From contig PEXZ01000045.1 in the NCBI GenBank assembly GCA_002763345.1, forward strand, positions 1 to 8,500: a DNA stretch of 8,500 bases, read 5' to 3'. A program made the translations under genes and the position numbers. Positions 6,701 to 8,500 of this stretch are shown piece by piece. Positions within the stretch are counted from its first letter, which is position 1. Every line of letters begins with the position of its first letter. Source of the DNA: Candidatus Micrarchaeota archaeon CG08_land_8_20_14_0_20_59_11 (GTDB lineage: Archaea > Micrarchaeota > Micrarchaeia > Norongarragalinales > Norongarragalinaceae). The notes under the pieces are model-generated. The model was not told where the DNA came from. It made no database searches and saw nothing but the letters and a program-made list of their open reading frames with translations.

Positions 6701-8500
6701 TCGGCTCGTACCACGCGCTCTTCTCTGCGCGCGAAGGCGAAGGCGCGTAGTCCGCGATGCCGAAGCCGCTGACGTTTCCCTCGTCGCCGACGCGCAAGGC
6801 GATTCCCGACGCGTTGCTGCCCTCGGCGGGCATGAGAAAGAAGCGGCCGCGATACGTCCCGTTCGCGTAGATTTTTTTCGCCTCGGAGCCGTTTGCTTCA
6901 AACAAGCCGTCGAAGCGGAGGAAGGTTTCGGAGCGCGTAGTGTTGGAGCCTAGAGGAATGAGGGCGGCTTCGTGCGCCTTTTTCTCGCGCGGCGCGAGCG
7001 TTTCAGCCGCCGAATAATCGAGATAGCCGTCTGCCTCCGCGGTTATTTTCGCTTCAGCAAATGCGTTCACACGGAGCGTGCACGGCGCCCTGCACGACGA
7101 TTCGTCCTCTCCTTGCGCAACTGTGAAGAGCGCGCTTACCGGCTTTCCAGTATCGGCGGCAACCGCGGTGAGATTCAGGTTTCCCCAGAATGCGTCCAGC
7201 TCCAGCACCGCTTCCGCGTCGTTTTCAAGCGTGACGTACTCGTTCGCGAGCGCCTCGTAATAAACCGCGTCCGCCTCGTAGGTGCGTTCCCTCAGGAGCG
7301 GGCCGAACCGCGCCCTTCCGTCGGCGTCCGTTTTTTTCGCCTCGGCCAGATACATGCCGTCGGAATCGTAAACCGCCGCGAGCGCGCCCTCGATTGGGCG
7401 CCCGGAATTCTCGTCCTCCGCGATTATCGTGAGGAACGCCGAGTTCTCCGCAGTTGCCTTCGGGATGATGACGTTCACGTCCTCGCCAGAGACGAAGAAG
7501 TCCGAGATTGCGGGAACGCGGCCTTCGGCTGAAAGCGAGACGTAGAACACGTTCCTCGCGGGCAAATCCAGAAGGCATTCGCCGGAACAGGAGAATTTCT
7601 TGTAAATCGTGCGCGGCGGGCTCAGCACGACGACGTCCGCCGCGGTCCGGTTTCCGTGCTCGTCGGCGACGCGCAGCGTTCCCTCCGCGGAATTGTCCGC
7701 GGTTTTAGCAGCCAGGTGCACGTCGAAGTAGTTCGCGCCCTCGGTTATGCTTTCGCACGTCCCGCTCCACGGAAGATAGCCGTCCGCCTCGACGTTGAAG
7801 TAGACCGAGGACTCGGCGGAAACGTTGTGGATGCGGCCGATTCCGCGTTCGTCTATCATCGCGCTGGAAAGCAGCGCGCTCGTCGAGCACTCGTAGGCGC
7901 GCACGATTCCCTTGGAAGCCCCCCCGTCGTCTGTCCAGATGCTCACCTCGATGCTCGTTTTTTCGGGAGCGGCGAACGCGGCGCCGCCCTCGGCCGCGAC
8001 AACCGACAACTTCTTCAGATAAACCGAAGCGCCTTCTGCTGACGCCAAAAACGACGCCCTTTCCTCGGCGTAGCCGTCCGCTTCAACCTTGACGCGCACC
8101 AGGTCTTCGTAGTTGACGGGAATAATGGCTGCTCCGTCTGTTCCCGCAACCAACAGCCCGCTGTCCCTTCCGTTCTCGTAACTTATTTTCGCGCCCTCTA
8201 TGCCCGCATTTGTCTCGGAATCCAGCGCCTCCACGCGGAACCCGCCCTTGTAGTATCTGAACGCCGCGCCCGGCGGCACGCGGAGCGAGAACGAATTGCG
8301 CCCCCCGCTCAAATCGACGAACTGCGACGCGCGCACCCTGCCGTCGAGGGAAATAAGCACGCGGTATTGCGCAGGCGGAAGCGAGGCGAAGGTGATTTCT
8401 CCGTCGTCGTTCAACGCGCCGCTCGCGACTGTTTTGTTGTCCGCGTCCACGAGAGTGATAGAGGCATTTGCAAACGGCTCGGTTCCCGCGAACACCCTTA
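3738..8500 (-). CDS. Gene B: giant surface protein, paralogue of gene A, with cysteine-rich C-terminal region (N-terminus outside window)
   Basis: The frame is open from the window edge to TGA at 3740-3738 and ends GDNAIMR. Residues here are numbered from a GTG at 8495, giving 1585, but that GTG is probably internal: RVFAGTEPFANASITL aligns with gene A residues 81-97, just after its membrane anchor. About 80 N-terminal residues, including an anchor, should lie upstream of the window. Visible order: about six carboxypeptidase-regulatory-like/PEGA repeats (1-512; signatures VEADGYAEE, VEADGYLPW, AEADGYLDY); a module shared with A (524-660, LRFDGLFEANG); a Ser-Pro/Thr-Pro linker (704-718); a second shared module (722-860, ending SVFVEPFSV); a C-X4-CC-X4-C motif (950-961); a region with 19 cysteines (1117-1369); and a helical tail with a hydrophobic stretch at 1412-1430. 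There are 18 sequons, none after residue 1029. No catalytic motif was recognised. The cysteine pattern suggests a disulfide-stabilised extracellular domain. The repeat assignment is by motif and shape, without a profile search. Confidence 0.93.
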   Translation of the reverse strand, partial: RVFAGTEPFANASITLVDADNKTVASGALNDDGEITFASLPPAQYRVLISLDGRVRASQFVDLSGGRNSFSLRVPPGAAFRYYKGGFRVEALDSETNAGIEGAKISYENGRDSGLLVAGTDGAAIIPVNYEDLVRVKVEADGYAEERASFLASAEGASVYLKKLSVVAAEGGAAFAAPEKTSIEVSIWTDDGGASKGIVRAYECSTSALLSSAMIDERGIGRIHNVSAESSVYFNVEADGYLPWSGTCESITEGANYFDVHLAAKTADNSAEGTLRVADEHGNRTAADVVVLSPPRTIYKKFSCSGECLLDLPARNVFYVSLSAEGRVPAISDFFVSGEDVNVIIPKATAENSAFLTIIAEDENSGRPIEGALAAVYDSDGMYLAEAKKTDADGRARFGPLLRERTYEADAVYYEALANEYVTLENDAEAVLELDAFWGNLNLTAVAADTGKPVSALFTVAQGEDESSCRAPCTLRVNAFAEAKITAEADGYLDYSAAETLAPREKKAHEAALIPLGSNTTRSETFLRFDGLFEANGSEAKKIYANGTYRGRFFLMPAEGSNASGIALRVGDEGNVSGFGIADYAPSPSRAEKSAWYEPTSAGVCTDLSPERAKPQAGLFKWAELRFAGSGSRTITFTIKAGKNGTAEEELRLYYRAYSVKNGKVLRVPEDGELEENENVETKAGCYAYSESAIYPIERGKAAKPSPTPTPSPSPSPSPVAQFTKNGTVWLEGGRVRMDFEEIHMQADSILPGDALPLNLGGSEDCEIQYAIRGADENCFDYDDANALLIFKANEMNPSCGISAAGNASAPDATMVFSSACVSGTTSVPIVVDFAEAESVFVEPFSVTPGDSTAKLFYVISEMQAERKMKADYSERAAVANATENATANITKTITGNVLFDGAEARAAAWPGPDKLTITEGNATVREYNYEKLASYFQSIGTVGGSSVEDCDGFLCCSRGWCDGQQFGKAFEDFKARAKDAARRSAFRRADGEPLRALTNRQFRYVMVAQLREGALGAIETNEIAFENDNCSLELPAVVEVAATSEDGGKFDYAARVLDVDESFGASGEKLCGFLQADGTTVRATDHATLASISQASQEHATPVQTVSSFGTGMISKCRNADLAYRNAQYAVQLAAEAMNNRCGSGAIPFTGGFSIEGMTKCALPEVGAPVACGKVPSAADGLSGSFGAFKACLASGMEIWTCYLAMAVPAGVAVDAVWTCVAGYHEECTAYCGMPPAWGCTRTATCEAACTPATAVCASAMGAFEAALQTVALLGQECDKIKGFAWEDPGSLLPRSAWYSCYAYDVGCKIRCQEKPAYVEATVFDNQLHYVTRTGLENNCVPMVPASLGSDANAAASAAGNLEGRIGGCALQEIEKVYGKNFITEAYGYYDLLNTANKNTLGPISAGISKIFTNPYIGFAIGFLPRIPFISDSWNNLVNSLGPVTDTFKFINEVTAYEDVRKFVGNVKNLANTGFEVTDVLLGPCEIKSENTGEVYAAVRAMTQSLPATAVGADYLYDYMSKYAGASAAQSGFFGWLDAPQSPVAGGGSGEPGVFEIPPKGYEDAAVYPDECEEPQAAGDNAIMR
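4389..5147 (-). other. Cysteine-rich C-terminal domain of gene B
   Basis: Nineteen cysteines fall at residues 1117-1369. Three CX3C motifs stand out: CTAYC (1228-1232), CEAAC (1246-1250) and CKIRC (1308-1312). The densest stretch has the spacing C-X7-C-X3-C-X7-C-X5-C-X3-C-X6-C (1220-1257). Two moderately hydrophobic segments lie here (about 1202-1219 and 1263-1275), which could be buried helices or membrane-associated. There are no N-glycosylation sequons, in contrast to the rest of the protein. A helical, disulfide-stapled domain is the simplest reading. Confidence 0.65.
5613..5648 (-). other. C-X4-C-C-X4-C motif in gene B
   Basis: Residues 950-961 read CDGFLCCSRGWC, a symmetric four-cysteine motif with an aromatic next to the last cysteine. 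A charged, probably helical segment follows (QQFGKAFEDFKARAKDAARR). In an extracellular protein two tight disulfides are the likely state; a metal site is the alternative. I do not recognise a known domain with this spacing. Confidence 0.6.
5916..6332 (-). other. Shared cysteine/'FVxP' module in gene B
   Basis: Residues 722-860 follow the proline-rich linker directly. Key elements are NGTVWLEGG, ADSILPGDALPL, cysteines 765, 778, 799 and 820, alternating hydrophobic strands, and SVFVEPFSVTPGD. The same order of elements is seen at the visible end of gene A. This is probably a disulfide-bonded extracellular beta-domain. No named family was recognised. Confidence 0.55.
6342..6386 (-). repeat. 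Ser-Pro/Thr-Pro linker in gene B
   Basis: Residues 704-718 read PSPTPTPSPSPSPSP. Such stretches act as stiff, extended and often O-glycosylated spacers between extracellular domains. The Ser, Pro and Thr codons vary (TCG, TCC, AGC; CCG, CCA, CCC, CCT; ACG, ACT). The repeat is therefore kept at protein level and is not a fresh slippage product of one DNA unit. Confidence 0.9.
6516..6926 (-). other. Shared 'FDGL' module in gene B
   Basis: Residues 524-660 begin FLRFDGLFEANGSEAKKIY directly after the last carboxypeptidase-regulatory-like repeat, the same position as in gene A. The module carries five N-X-S/T sequons (535, 545, 561, 574, 643). It ends in alternating hydrophobic strands (RTITFTIKAG; EELRLYYRAYSV). 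Conserved order and neighbours support common ancestry with gene A residues 555-700, although identity is low. Function is unknown. Confidence 0.55.
6960..8495 (-). other. Tandem carboxypeptidase-regulatory-like/PEGA repeats in gene B
   Basis: Residues 1-512, numbered from the GTG at 8495, form about six units: roughly 1-72, 84-160, 178-262, 268-346, 350-433 and 437-513. Recurrent signatures are VEADGYAEE (137-145), VEADGYLPW (235-243), SAEGRVPAI (322-330) and AEADGYLDY (486-494). The unit at 178-262 corresponds best to gene A's second unit, because EADGYLPWSGTCESI matches EANGYLPYDGSSKPI. Unit limits are estimated by eye. A distant Ig-like fold is the main alternative reading. Confidence 0.7.

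Noticed and set aside
1..8500. Search for RNA genes, CRISPR repeats, inverted-repeat ends and transposase motifs
   Set aside because: Almost every base lies inside the two coding frames and no such signal was seen by eye.

Overview
The window holds two very long genes, both on the minus strand and head to tail. Each runs off one edge of the window. They are read in the order B (8500 to 3738, N-terminus outside the window), a 33-base gap, then A (3704 to about 1, C-terminus outside the window). Nothing convincing lies on the plus strand; its long open frames are antisense shadows of these two G/C-rich genes. I found no RNA gene, insertion sequence, CRISPR array, attachment site or origin.

Both genes encode giant surface proteins of one family. 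Gene A shows the layout: a charged and aromatic cytosolic leader of about 47 residues, one transmembrane anchor, about five beta-sandwich repeats of the carboxypeptidase-regulatory-like/PEGA kind (signature 'EA(N/D)GYLP'), then large, poorly characterised extracellular modules. Gene B has the same repeats, and the same two later modules ('FDGL' and a cysteine/'FVxP' module). It then has a further C-terminal region of about 725 residues that is unusually rich in cysteine. N-glycosylation sequons are dense in A and in the first 1029 visible residues of B, and absent from B's last 556 residues.

The organism is probably an archaeon, perhaps of the DPANN group (Micrarchaeota/Diapherotrites-like). 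This is an inference from the TATTTAAA box about 30 bases before gene A's start, a GGTG next to the start that matches the archaeal 16S 3' end, the sequon-rich surface proteins, and a remembered resemblance of the anchor layout. No marker gene is present to prove it.

The pair reads as a duplicated and diverged surface locus. Gene A has a probable promoter of its own overlapping B's stop codon region, so the two could be made together or separately. A role in the cell envelope or in attachment to other cells is plausible but unproven. No enzyme active site was recognised in either protein.
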